In this document: positions 1 through 6,340 of the stretch, one piece after another | Numbering within the stretch: the first letter of the stretch is position 1 | Layout of the letters: each line of letters opens with the position of its first letter | Assembly (NCBI GenBank): GCA_023420245.1 | Contig: JAEZWL010000180.1 | Span: 1-7,429 of the forward strand | Reading direction: 5' to 3' | Length of the DNA stretch: 7,429 nt | Source: Bacillota bacterium | GTDB lineage: Bacteria > Bacillota > Clostridia > Oscillospirales > Acutalibacteraceae | Position numbers and translations under genes: made by a program | Notes under the pieces: model-generated | What the model saw: only the letters and a program-made list of their open reading frames with translations | Database searches by the model: none | Told to the model about the DNA's origin: nothing

Positions 1-1
1 C

Positions 2-1006
2 AATACAGGTGCCGATACTGCGGCAAAGATAAAAAAATCGAATGCGGGCGACCTCATTCAAAAATTCATGGCATTTGGCGTTTTGCTCTTTTTGATGATA
101 CTGTTCAGTGTTTTATCCGGCGGTAAATTCGGTGAAATCAATAACCTTCTTACCGTTTTCTTACAAATTACCCCTTACGCCATTCTGGGCTTCGGCTTAA
201 CCTTCGTTCTAATCACGGCAGGCACCGACCTTTCGGCAGGCTCTGTGGTCGGGTTCGGCGGAATTATCTGCGCAAAGTGCATTACAATGGGGTACGGATT
301 ATTCCTCTCCATTTTAATCGGCATTCTGGGCGGCGTCGTAACCGGCTTAATCAACGGTCTTGTTATTACAAAGATGAATGTTACGCCGTTTATTGCAACG
401 CTTGGCACCCAGTATGCATTCAGAGGTCTGACGCAGCTGGTTGGCGCCGGCAAGCCGGTTTCTATTCAAAGCCTGGAGAATAAAGAGATCGTTTCCCAGT
501 TTAAATTCATCGGTGGCGGCACGATCTTCGGCAAGGTTCCGTTCCCGGCGGTAATCATGGTTATTCTGGCAATCATCATGGGGATCGTACTTTCCAAGAC
601 CGCTTACGGCAGAAGACTTTTTGCAATCGGCTCCAACGAAGAAGCCGCCCGCCTTTCCGGTATTAACGTGTTCAGCACAAAGCTGATTGCTTATATCATA
701 GCCGGTGCAACCTCGGCGATTGCCGGTATTCTTCTCGCTGCCAGACTTGCTTCCGCTCAGTCGAACGCAGGCACCGGCTACGAGCTTGAAGGCATCGCGG
801 CAGCCGTAATCGGTGGTACTTCCGTCATGGGCGGCGAAGGCAGCATCCTCGGCACGGTAATCGGCGCCGCGGTTATGGGTGTTCTTCGTAACGGTCTGAA
901 CCTGGTTAAGGTTGACGCTTTTGTACAGATGGTTATTATCGGCGGTATCATCATTGTGGGTGTCTGGTATGATACTCTCCGCAGAACCAAGCAAAACAAT
1001 CTGTAA
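2..1006 (+). CDS. RbsC-type sugar ABC transporter permease (5' end outside window)
   Basis: Inner-membrane permease of a CUT2 (ribose/galactose/xylose class) ABC importer. It forms the channel that receives sugar from the binding protein and is powered by an RbsA-like ATPase. The frame is open from base 2, giving 22 residues before the first ATG at 68. That ATG has no Shine-Dalgarno sequence and would lie inside the first hydrophobic segment, so the real start is just upstream of the window. The visible 334 residues match the usual RbsC length (about 310-350). Family hallmarks are a GTDLSAGS motif around bases 221-246, the NGLVITK...PFIATLG stretch around 350-405, a RRLFAIGSNEEAARLSGI loop around 610-665, and a GTGYELEGIAAAVIGGTSVMGG block near 770-835. 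Many hydrophobic segments are present. It is followed by the binding protein after 67 bases, so they are almost certainly co-transcribed. The sugar cannot be named from the permease alone. Confidence 0.93.
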   Translation, partial: NTGADTAAKIKKSNAGDLIQKFMAFGVLLFLMILFSVLSGGKFGEINNLLTVFLQITPYAILGFGLTFVLITAGTDLSAGSVVGFGGIICAKCITMGYGLFLSILIGILGGVVTGLINGLVITKMNVTPFIATLGTQYAFRGLTQLVGAGKPVSIQSLENKEIVSQFKFIGGGTIFGKVPFPAVIMVILAIIMGIVLSKTAYGRRLFAIGSNEEAARLSGINVFSTKLIAYIIAGATSAIAGILLAARLASAQSNAGTGYELEGIAAAVIGGTSVMGGEGSILGTVIGAAVMGVLRNGLNLVKVDAFVQMVIIGGIIIVGVWYDTLRRTKQNNL

Positions 1007-1073
1007 TCATTTTCCAAGAGTAGATAACCGCATAAGGCGGTAATCATAAATTAAAGAAAGTAGGAGATTTTTA

Positions 1074-2099
1074 ATGAAAAGGATTTTCAGCATCGTTTTA
1101 TCCGCACTGATGATTCTATCCACAGCAGTTGGCTGTTCCAGCCAGCAGCCCGCTTCCAGCGCAGCTGCCGAATCAACAGCACCGGCTTCCTCCGCGGCTG
1201 CATCTACCGACACGGCAGGCAAAAAGTATAAGATTGCTCTTGTTACAAAAATGGTGGATTCAACATACTGGCAGACCGTTAAAAAGAATGCCGAAAAAGA
1301 AGCCCAAAAGCTCGGCAATGTTGAGATTACACACTTAGGTCCTCCGACCGAAGCAGATATTGACAAACAGGTTCAGATTATCGAAACCTGCATCAGCGAC
1401 AAGTATGACGGCATTATCCTTGCTGCCTGCGACAAAGACGCTCTCGTAGAGCCGGTCAAGAAGGCAAAAAATGCAGGAATCCCGGTTGTTATGATCGACT
1501 CCGGTATTTCCGAGGACGCTTATGACGCATTCCTCGCGACCAACAATGTTGACGCGGGCGCAAGCTGCGCAAAGCTCATGGCTGAGCTGATCGGCGATTC
1601 CGGCGATGTTGCAATCGTTAACTTCGCTGCCGGAACTCAGACCGCTGTAGACCGTGAAAAAGGCTTCACCGATGAAATCAAAAAGAATCATCCGAAGATC
1701 AAAATCGTTGGCGTTCAGTACTGCGATTCCGACCCGACAAAGGCTGCAAACCAGGCAACAGACTTCATTTCCGCCAACCCGGGCCTCAAGGGCATCTGGG
1801 GTGCAAACGACCAGTCCGCAGTCGGCGTGGCACAGGCTGTTACCGAAAAGAAGCTCGGCGATAAGATTGCTGTTGTCGGGTTCGATAACTCCGACGATAT
1901 CAAAGCAGGTCTTGCTTCCGGCGCGATTAAGGGCACAGCTGTTCAAATGCCTTCTGTCATGGGCTCCAAGGGTGTTGACCTCGTTCTGGATCTCATCAAC
2001 GGCAAAAAGATTGACAACAAGAATGTTGATACCGGTGTTACCATGGTAACAACCAAAAACTACAAGGATGCTGCTGTCAGCGCAATCCTCAACCAGTAA
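1074..2099 (+). CDS. Sugar-binding lipoprotein of a CUT2 ABC importer (Peripla_BP_4 / RbsB-like)
   Basis: Extracytoplasmic receptor, anchored to the membrane by lipid, that binds a sugar and passes it to the permease just upstream. The start is fixed by AGGAG at 1062-1066, 7 bases before ATG. Residues 1-20 are a type II signal peptide with lipobox AVG-C and the modified cysteine at 21. A Ser/Ala/Thr-rich linker runs to about residue 50. The two-lobed type I periplasmic-binding fold fills about 52-312. By alignment from memory with RbsB, pocket-like residues include aromatic Y65/W66, D142, R194, N245-D246 and the VVGFD motif with D271. The Asp-Arg pair that contacts ribose in RbsB is Asp-Ser here (142-143), so the ligand may not be ribose. 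A hairpin 35 bases after the stop ends the unit. Length (341 aa) is normal. Binding function is secure; the ligand is unknown. Confidence 0.92.
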   Translation: MKRIFSIVLSALMILSTAVGCSSQQPASSAAAESTAPASSAAASTDTAGKKYKIALVTKMVDSTYWQTVKKNAEKEAQKLGNVEITHLGPPTEADIDKQVQIIETCISDKYDGIILAACDKDALVEPVKKAKNAGIPVVMIDSGISEDAYDAFLATNNVDAGASCAKLMAELIGDSGDVAIVNFAAGTQTAVDREKGFTDEIKKNHPKIKIVGVQYCDSDPTKAANQATDFISANPGLKGIWGANDQSAVGVAQAVTEKKLGDKIAVVGFDNSDDIKAGLASGAIKGTAVQMPSVMGSKGVDLVLDLINGKKIDNKNVDTGVTMVTTKNYKDAAVSAILNQ

Positions 2100-2131
2100 T
2101 TTTACTCCCCTTACCTTTTCTTTCGATAACC

Positions 2132-2165
2132 GAGGGCGACATCACTGATGTCGCCCTTGCCGTTT
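2132..2165 (+). terminator. Hairpin terminator after the sugar-binding protein gene
   Basis: A perfect 10-bp inverted repeat, GGGCGACATC (2134-2143) and GATGTCGCCC (2147-2156), encloses the 3-base loop ACT. The stem can be extended by A-T and G-T pairs. The stem is GC-rich, but the T tract after it is poor (TTGCCGTTT). It could therefore be an imperfect intrinsic terminator, or a 3' stability hairpin that lets some transcription through into the regulator gene. Confidence 0.7.
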
Positions 2166-2170
2166 ACAGA

Positions 2171-2198
2171 TGATAAAGCGGTAATATTGAGGTATAAT
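2171..2198 (+). promoter_or_regulatory. Probable promoter of the response regulator gene
   Basis: A perfect sigma-A -10 box TATAAT lies at 2193-2198, directly after the terminator hairpin and 22 bases before the TTG start. No good -35 box is present: the best-placed hexamer (2171-2176, TGATAA, spacing 16) matches TTGACA poorly, and TTTACA at 2163 is too far. A weak -35 with a good -10 would fit a promoter that needs an activator, but this is inference. Confidence 0.4.
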
Positions 2199-2206
2199 GA
2201 TCTCAT

Positions 2207-2212
2207 AGGGGG
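2207..2212 (+). promoter_or_regulatory. Ribosome binding site that selects a TTG start
   Basis: AGGGGG lies 8 bases before TTG at 2221. The nearby ATG at 2214 opens a frame that stops after four codons (ATG GAT TTT GTA TAA), so the TTG is the real start. It gives the typical response-regulator N-terminus MYKLIFADDE. Confidence 0.75.
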
Positions 2213-2220
2213 AATGGATT

Positions 2221-3825
2221 TTGTATAAATTGATTTTTGCTGACGATGAAGCGGTAGTCCGTAATAATATTGCCAGACTGGTGGACTGGAACAGCTGCGG
2301 CTTTGAAATGATCGGGTGCTGTTCAAACGGGCACGAGCTGCTGGAGCTTGTGGAAAAGGATATTCCGGATTTGGTGATTACGGATATCAATATGCCGTTT
2401 CTCACCGGAATGGAAGCGGCTCAGCAACTGAAAAAGGATTATCCGTCAATAAAAATGGTTTTTTTAACCGGTTACAATGATTTTAACTACGCGCAGAAAG
2501 CCATCGATTTGAAGGTGATGAAATATATCCTAAAGCCGGTTACAGCTGAGAGTATGCTGCAGTCGTTAAAAGAGATCAGGGAAGTTTTGGATGAAGAATA
2601 CCGGCAGAGTACGAATGTGGTTCAGCTTGAAGAATTTTACCAGCAGAATCTTCCTATGCTGCAAACAGTATTTCTCAATAATCTTTTTACAGATGGTGTC
2701 AGCGACAGGGAGGCGGAACAAAAGCTTCGCTTTTTAAAACTGAATTTTCTGGATAAAAAATCTTTTCAGGTCGCGGTAATCATGAATGACCCGATTCCGC
2801 AGGAGAATGATTTTTCGCAGGAATCGGACGACCTTATCGACTTTGCGATTTACAATATATCAAAGGAAGTAATGGAAACGGACCGCATTGGTACGGCAAT
2901 ATACAGTTCCAATAAGGTAATCGCGATTGCCGGTTATGACGATACCGTGGAAGCCAACAGATTCAGCGGCTGCCTGGAGGAAATCCGCACCGCAATTGAA
3001 ACGCACCTGCACTTTACCGTTACGGTTGGAAAAGGATGTGTCTGCGGGCACTGGAGTGAACTCCGTACATCCTATGAGGAGGCTCTCGCCGCGCTCAGCT
3101 ACCGGAATTCAGTCGGGGATAACCGGATTATTTTTATTAAGGATATCGAGCCGCAGCGCCGCAGCACGACGGCGTTTGATAAAAATGTTGAAATGCAGTT
3201 TCTTTCGGCGGTAAAAATGGGCGAGCTTCAGAATACGCAGCAGATCGTACACGACTGCATGCAGGCTACGGAAAACAGGCAGGGCGGCATTTCCCAGCAG
3301 CGCTACTGTACCCTGACGATTCTGATGTGTTTGCTTCGGGAGGCGGGCAACATCGGGATATCGGAGGAAGAGATCGTCGCCGAGTCCGATATGAAAAGCG
3401 TTTTCGATATGTGGAGCACCGATAAAATGGAGGCGATTGCCTGCGGCTCCGCTGAAAAGCTGTTGAACAGTATTGTGCAAAGCCGCAAAAACAGCTGCTC
3501 CTCTGCGGTGGAGCAGGCAAAAAAAATAATAGCGGAACGATATAAGGATGCGGACCTTTCGCTGGATGAGGTCAGTGATTTTCTGCATTTAAGCGCGAGC
3601 TATTTCCGCGCCGTGTTTAAAAAAGAAACCGGAACGACCTTCGTAAACTATCTGACCGAGCTCCGCATGGAAAAAGCAAAGGATTTAATTCTTACCACCG
3701 GCATGAAGAATTATGAAATTGCCGCAGAAATAGGCTACATCGACCCACATTATTTCAGTTACTGCTTTAAAAAGCATTTCAAAATGTCCCCGAACGAGTT
3801 AAGGGAAAGTTTGGCGTCACATTAA
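2221..3825 (+). CDS. YesN-type response regulator, receiver domain plus AraC-family DNA-binding domain
   Basis: Cytoplasmic transcription factor of a two-component system. The N-terminal receiver domain (about residues 1-120) has the acidic pair D8-D9, the phosphoacceptor D55 in the TDINMP motif, switch T83 and the conserved K105-P106. All key residues are therefore present and it should accept phosphate. The middle (about 130-420) is the poorly defined linker region seen in YesN-like proteins, including the recurring SYEEAL..LSYRN stretch near residues 280-300. The C-terminus (about 427-530) is an AraC/XylS domain with two helix-turn-helix units. One spans about 446-471; the second begins near 498 and contains the family pattern IAAEIGY...YFSYCFKKHFKMSP. 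Translation starts at TTG. The usual partner is a YesM-like membrane histidine kinase, and none is visible in the window. Such regulators next to sugar ABC operons commonly control them; the target here is inferred. Length (534 aa) is normal. Confidence 0.93.
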   Translation: MYKLIFADDEAVVRNNIARLVDWNSCGFEMIGCCSNGHELLELVEKDIPDLVITDINMPFLTGMEAAQQLKKDYPSIKMVFLTGYNDFNYAQKAIDLKVMKYILKPVTAESMLQSLKEIREVLDEEYRQSTNVVQLEEFYQQNLPMLQTVFLNNLFTDGVSDREAEQKLRFLKLNFLDKKSFQVAVIMNDPIPQENDFSQESDDLIDFAIYNISKEVMETDRIGTAIYSSNKVIAIAGYDDTVEANRFSGCLEEIRTAIETHLHFTVTVGKGCVCGHWSELRTSYEEALAALSYRNSVGDNRIIFIKDIEPQRRSTTAFDKNVEMQFLSAVKMGELQNTQQIVHDCMQATENRQGGISQQRYCTLTILMCLLREAGNIGISEEEIVAESDMKSVFDMWSTDKMEAIACGSAEKLLNSIVQSRKNSCSSAVEQAKKIIAERYKDADLSLDEVSDFLHLSASYFRAVFKKETGTTFVNYLTELRMEKAKDLILTTGMKNYEIAAEIGYIDPHYFSYCFKKHFKMSPNELRESLASH

Positions 3826-3852
3826 AATTATAATTCTAAAACGGATCGATAT
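3823..3852 (+). promoter_or_regulatory. Weak candidate promoter before the chemoreceptor gene
   Basis: The 119-base gap before the chemoreceptor contains TATAAT (3829-3834) without a convincing -35. It also contains ATCGATAT (3845-3852), which matches 6 of 8 bases of the flagellar sigma-D/sigma-28 -10 consensus GCCGATAT. The nearest TAAA (3823-3826) sits 18 bases upstream instead of the usual 15, so a sigma-D promoter is possible but not well supported. The remainder of the gap is GC-rich and shows nothing recognisable until the ribosome binding site. Confidence 0.2.
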
Positions 3853-3944
3853 TTCTGGCGGCGGCGGGGACTTTGGTCTTGCGGGGATAAGAGAGTTTGA
3901 AGAATGCTCCGGCTTCAGGGCGCAAAAAATAGGGAGGTAATGGA

Positions 3945-5921
3945 ATGAGAGGTTCGGAAAAGACAAAGAAAAAATCCATTAAAAAGAAAATGCTGATCGG
4001 TCTGGTTGGCTTATCTGCGGGGATCAGTATCCTTTGCGGCGCGGTTTCCGGAGTAATTCTTTATAACAGCAGCTACGCAAGCATGAAGCTGCAATCCGGT
4101 ATCGCGTCAAAGGCGTACAGCAAGGTGATTCAAAATAAAATCCAGCAATACAAATCCAATATCGAGCAGGTCGCCGGAGACGGAACCCTGACGAGCAGCA
4201 GCCTTTCAGCGGTTATTTTAAAATCCTTAAAAGAGAAATTCGCCTCCGATTACGGGTTTACCGAGATACATACCTGTGATTCCAGCGGAAAAACCGATGA
4301 CGGCGCCGATGTCAGTAAAGAGAAATTTTTTAAGCAGGCGATTGACGGGAAGGTTTACGTATCCAGTCCGGTTGCTCGGGAAGGCGGTTCCGGGCTGGTT
4401 GTCTATGTGGCTGCCAAAGCCAACAATTTATCCGGCTACAAGGGCATTGTGTACGGCGTCCTGAGCGCGGATATCTTCAGCGATATGGCGAACGACGCAA
4501 CCATAGGGCAGACCGGGTTTAGTCTTATCACGGACAAAACGGGCACGATTATCGCCCATAAAGATAAAAAGACAGTATCGGATTTTACGAATTACATAAG
4601 TCTCAGTCAAAAAGACGCGCGATATTCCCAAATAGCAAACGTGATTCAAGCTATGGTGAAATCCAGGACGGACGGTCAGGAATACAACCTGAACGGCGCG
4701 CAATCTTACATTTCTTATACACCGATCAAGGATACCGACGGGTGGTCGATTGGAGTAACCGCGAAGGTCTCGGAAATGATGCGCGGCTTCTATTTTTCCA
4801 TTTACATGATGATCGCTTTGCTGGTTTTATTTATTGTGATATCCATCCTCATCGCGTTCCGGATCGCAAATCCGATTGCTAAGCCGGTTATTCTTCTGGT
4901 GGACCGTATCGAGAAGCTTTCAGAAGGCGATTTGCACTCGGAAGTCCCGGAATTTAAGAGCAGAGATGAAATCGGGAACCTTTCACGGTCTTTTTCCGTT
5001 ACGGTAAACACGTTAAGCGGTTATGTTGGCGAAATTTCTACCGTCCTAGGCAATCTGGCCGCGGGTGACTTCACTACCGAGATCAGGCAGGATTACAAGG
5101 GCGATTTTGCGGCAATCAAAACCTCGCTCAAAACGATCAGCGCCAATCTGAACGAAATGCTGCTGGGCTTCAGCAGGTCGGCCGATGAGGTAGCCGCCGG
5201 AGCCTTGCAGGTTTCCAACGCTTCCCAGGCGCTTTCTCAGGGGGCTACGGTGCAGGCAAGCTCTATTGAAGAGCTCTCCGCTTCCATAGCGGAGATTAGC
5301 GTGACCGTAAATCAGAATGCGTCAGCTTCTGAAACGGCCAACCGGATTTCAGAAGCGGCAGCAGCCAAAATTGAAGGCGAAAATGAGAAAATGGAGCAGA
5401 TGGTAGCCGCGATGAAGGATATCAACGAATCTTCCAATGAGATCGGAAAAATCATCAAAACCATTGAAGATATCGCTTTCCAGACAAATATTCTTGCGCT
5501 GAACGCTGCGGTTGAAGCCGCACGTGCAGGTGCGGCCGGGAAGGGATTCGCCGTGGTAGCCGATGAGGTAAGGAATCTTGCCGGGAAAAGCGCGGAAGCG
5601 GCAAAAAATACAACTAAGCTGATACAGGACTCGATCGAAGCAGTCGAGAAGGGGACGAGAATCGCGGATGAAACGGCGAAGTCCTTAAGGGATACGAATG
5701 ATTCTGTCAAAAAGACTGCCGAATTTGTGGGGAAAATTTCTGCTTCCTCCAAGGAGCAGGCTGCTTCTATCACGCAGATAACACTCGGCATTGACCAGAT
5801 ATCCGCCGTAGTTCAGACAAATTCTGCCACTGCGGAAGAAAGCGCGGCTGCCAGTGAAGAAATGAGCACACAGGCGCAGTTTCTAAAGAATTCACTGAAC
5901 GCATTAAAAATGCGGGATTGA
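3945..5921 (+). CDS. Methyl-accepting chemotaxis protein with dCache sensor and two HAMP-like segments
   Basis: Membrane chemoreceptor that passes ligand binding outside the cell to CheA/CheW inside. The start has a strong ribosome binding site (AGGGAGGTAA, 3931-3940). A lysine-rich cytoplasmic end is followed by membrane segment 1 (about residues 16-40). An extracellular region of about 240 residues (42-280) looks like a double Cache domain. It has the familiar G191-FSLITDKTGTIIAH stretch and a DGWSIGV motif (W267) just before membrane segment 2 (about 282-304). A HAMP domain (about 305-357) comes next, then a second HAMP-like segment (about 358-405, with LAAGDF). The signalling coiled coil (about 406-655) has its hairpin tip near 508-545, with EDIAFQTNILALNAAVEAA and the GKGFAVVADEVRNLA block, so coupling to CheA/CheW should be intact. 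There is no C-terminal NWETF-type pentapeptide. I could not match the amine/amino-acid binding motif of dCache_1, so the ligand is unknown. It sits between two nutrient-uptake systems. Confidence 0.94.
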   Translation: MRGSEKTKKKSIKKKMLIGLVGLSAGISILCGAVSGVILYNSSYASMKLQSGIASKAYSKVIQNKIQQYKSNIEQVAGDGTLTSSSLSAVILKSLKEKFASDYGFTEIHTCDSSGKTDDGADVSKEKFFKQAIDGKVYVSSPVAREGGSGLVVYVAAKANNLSGYKGIVYGVLSADIFSDMANDATIGQTGFSLITDKTGTIIAHKDKKTVSDFTNYISLSQKDARYSQIANVIQAMVKSRTDGQEYNLNGAQSYISYTPIKDTDGWSIGVTAKVSEMMRGFYFSIYMMIALLVLFIVISILIAFRIANPIAKPVILLVDRIEKLSEGDLHSEVPEFKSRDEIGNLSRSFSVTVNTLSGYVGEISTVLGNLAAGDFTTEIRQDYKGDFAAIKTSLKTISANLNEMLLGFSRSADEVAAGALQVSNASQALSQGATVQASSIEELSASIAEISVTVNQNASASETANRISEAAAAKIEGENEKMEQMVAAMKDINESSNEIGKIIKTIEDIAFQTNILALNAAVEAARAGAAGKGFAVVADEVRNLAGKSAEAAKNTTKLIQDSIEAVEKGTRIADETAKSLRDTNDSVKKTAEFVGKISASSKEQAASITQITLGIDQISAVVQTNSATAEESAAASEEMSTQAQFLKNSLNALKMRD

Positions 5922-5955
5922 TAGCTCGGTCTGCTTGGCAAGGGGAACCAAAGGA

Positions 5956-6009
5956 AAAGACCAGGAGTTCACTTCTCTTTCTGTGAGAGCGCGTGAATCC
6001 CTGGTCTTT
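5956..6009 (+). terminator. Long hairpin terminator after the chemoreceptor gene
   Basis: AAAGACCAGG (5956-5965) pairs perfectly with CCTGGTCTTT (6000-6009). After one A/C mismatch and a G-T pair, the helix continues as TTCAC (5968-5972) with GTGAA (5993-5997). The 20-base loop can itself form a short CTCT/AGAG stem. The 3' arm ends in TCTTT, with a few more T residues after it, as expected of an intrinsic terminator. Because the 5' arm begins with AAA, the hairpin is also T-flanked on the opposite strand and could act in both directions. Confidence 0.75.
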
Positions 6010-6210
6010 CACTGTTTACGGTGCTTTTAGTCAATCCACTATTTCATCACTGATAGAAGCGGGCAGTGAATCATAACGGGATTTTTAATCTAATTTTCAG
6101 ATGCCGTGAGCGCAACAGAAGGGCGCTAAGATATATCGAAAAAATAAATATTAAATCGACATAATAAATAAAATATACATATTAATCCACGCAAAACATG
6201 AAATAACGTA
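6010..6210. other. Gene-free AT-rich spacer upstream of the second operon
   Basis: I find no credible gene here on either strand. Small hairpins are present: TCACTG (6047-6052) with CAGTGA (6064-6069), and AGCGC (6109-6113) with GCGCT (6123-6127). From about 6128 the sequence becomes strongly AT-rich up to the promoter at 6211. This could serve as an UP element or as a regulator landing zone. No tRNA or other RNA gene was recognised. Confidence 0.5.
6135..6174. repeat. Tandem 20-bp direct repeat upstream of the promoter
   Basis: Two adjacent 20-base units (6135-6154 and 6155-6174) both begin ATCGA and share AATAAATA. I count 15 of 20 identical positions. A 20-bp period places both copies on the same face of the helix, ending 36 bases before the -35 box. 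This is the geometry expected of an activator that binds direct repeats. Low sequence complexity makes a chance repeat possible. Confidence 0.4.
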
Positions 6211-6238
6211 TTGACATTTGATATAAACATGTTAAAAT
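6211..6238 (+). promoter_or_regulatory. Strong sigma-A promoter of the NMT1-like binding protein operon
   Basis: A perfect -35 box TTGACA (6211-6216) and a near-perfect -10 box TAAAAT (6233-6238) are separated by 16 bases. The upstream DNA is very AT-rich. Transcription should start near 6244-6246, giving a leader of about 200 bases before the ATG at 6445. A small dyad ATCG-AAAA-CGAT (6242-6253) lies right at the expected start. Confidence 0.75.
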
Positions 6239-6261
6239 ATAATCGAAAACGATAAAACAAA

Positions 6262-6340
6262 ATGCGACAGAAGTTTGCGGAATTCCTTGCGGTGGTTTCA
6301 TGGAAGTGTTTTGTTGTTGAAGTTGAAACTTCTGAAGCAT
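6262..6340 (+). ncRNA. Candidate structured leader RNA (unassigned cis-regulatory element)
   Basis: Within the long leader, CAGAAGTTT (6268-6276) is perfectly complementary to AAACTTCTG (6326-6334). An outer 4-bp stem ATGC (6262-6265) with GCAT (6337-6340) is separated from it by a GA/AA internal loop. Inside, TTCC (6283-6286) can pair with GGAA (6302-6305), continued by TG/CA. In addition AACAAAA (6256-6262) is complementary to TTTTGTT (6309-6315), which would cross the 9-bp helix as a pseudoknot or act as an alternative fold. I compared it by eye with TPP, SAM, FMN, cobalamin, purine, glycine, fluoride, guanidine-I, THF and T-box signatures and recognise none. Structure and function are inferred from base complementarity in one sequence. 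Confidence 0.35.

Noticed and set aside
68..70. ATG at 68 as the permease start
   Set aside because: No Shine-Dalgarno sequence, and the frame is open upstream to the window edge. Starting here would remove the cytoplasmic end normally present before the first membrane segment.
347..994. Minus-strand open frame of 215 codons opposite the permease
   Set aside because: It overlaps a gene with unmistakable RbsC motifs, has low-complexity composition and no recognisable domain.
3109..3588. Minus-strand open frame of 159 codons inside the regulator gene
   Set aside because: It is a shadow of the well-supported regulator gene, lacks a convincing ribosome binding site and resembles no protein family known to me.
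5312..5791. Minus-strand open frame of 159 codons opposite the chemoreceptor coiled coil
   Set aside because: Alanine/serine/phenylalanine-rich composition is what the antisense of a helical coiled coil gives. The + strand protein is certain.
6010..6210. CRISPR array or insertion sequence in the AT-rich spacer
   Set aside because: Only two degenerate 20-base units are present, with no spacers between them, and there are no terminal inverted repeats or transposase remnants.
6287..6303. TGCGGTGGTTTCATGG as a T-box motif
   Set aside because: Only the GGTGG core resembles the T-box antiterminator sequence. The conserved ACCGCG part and the upstream specifier structure are missing, and the leader is too short.
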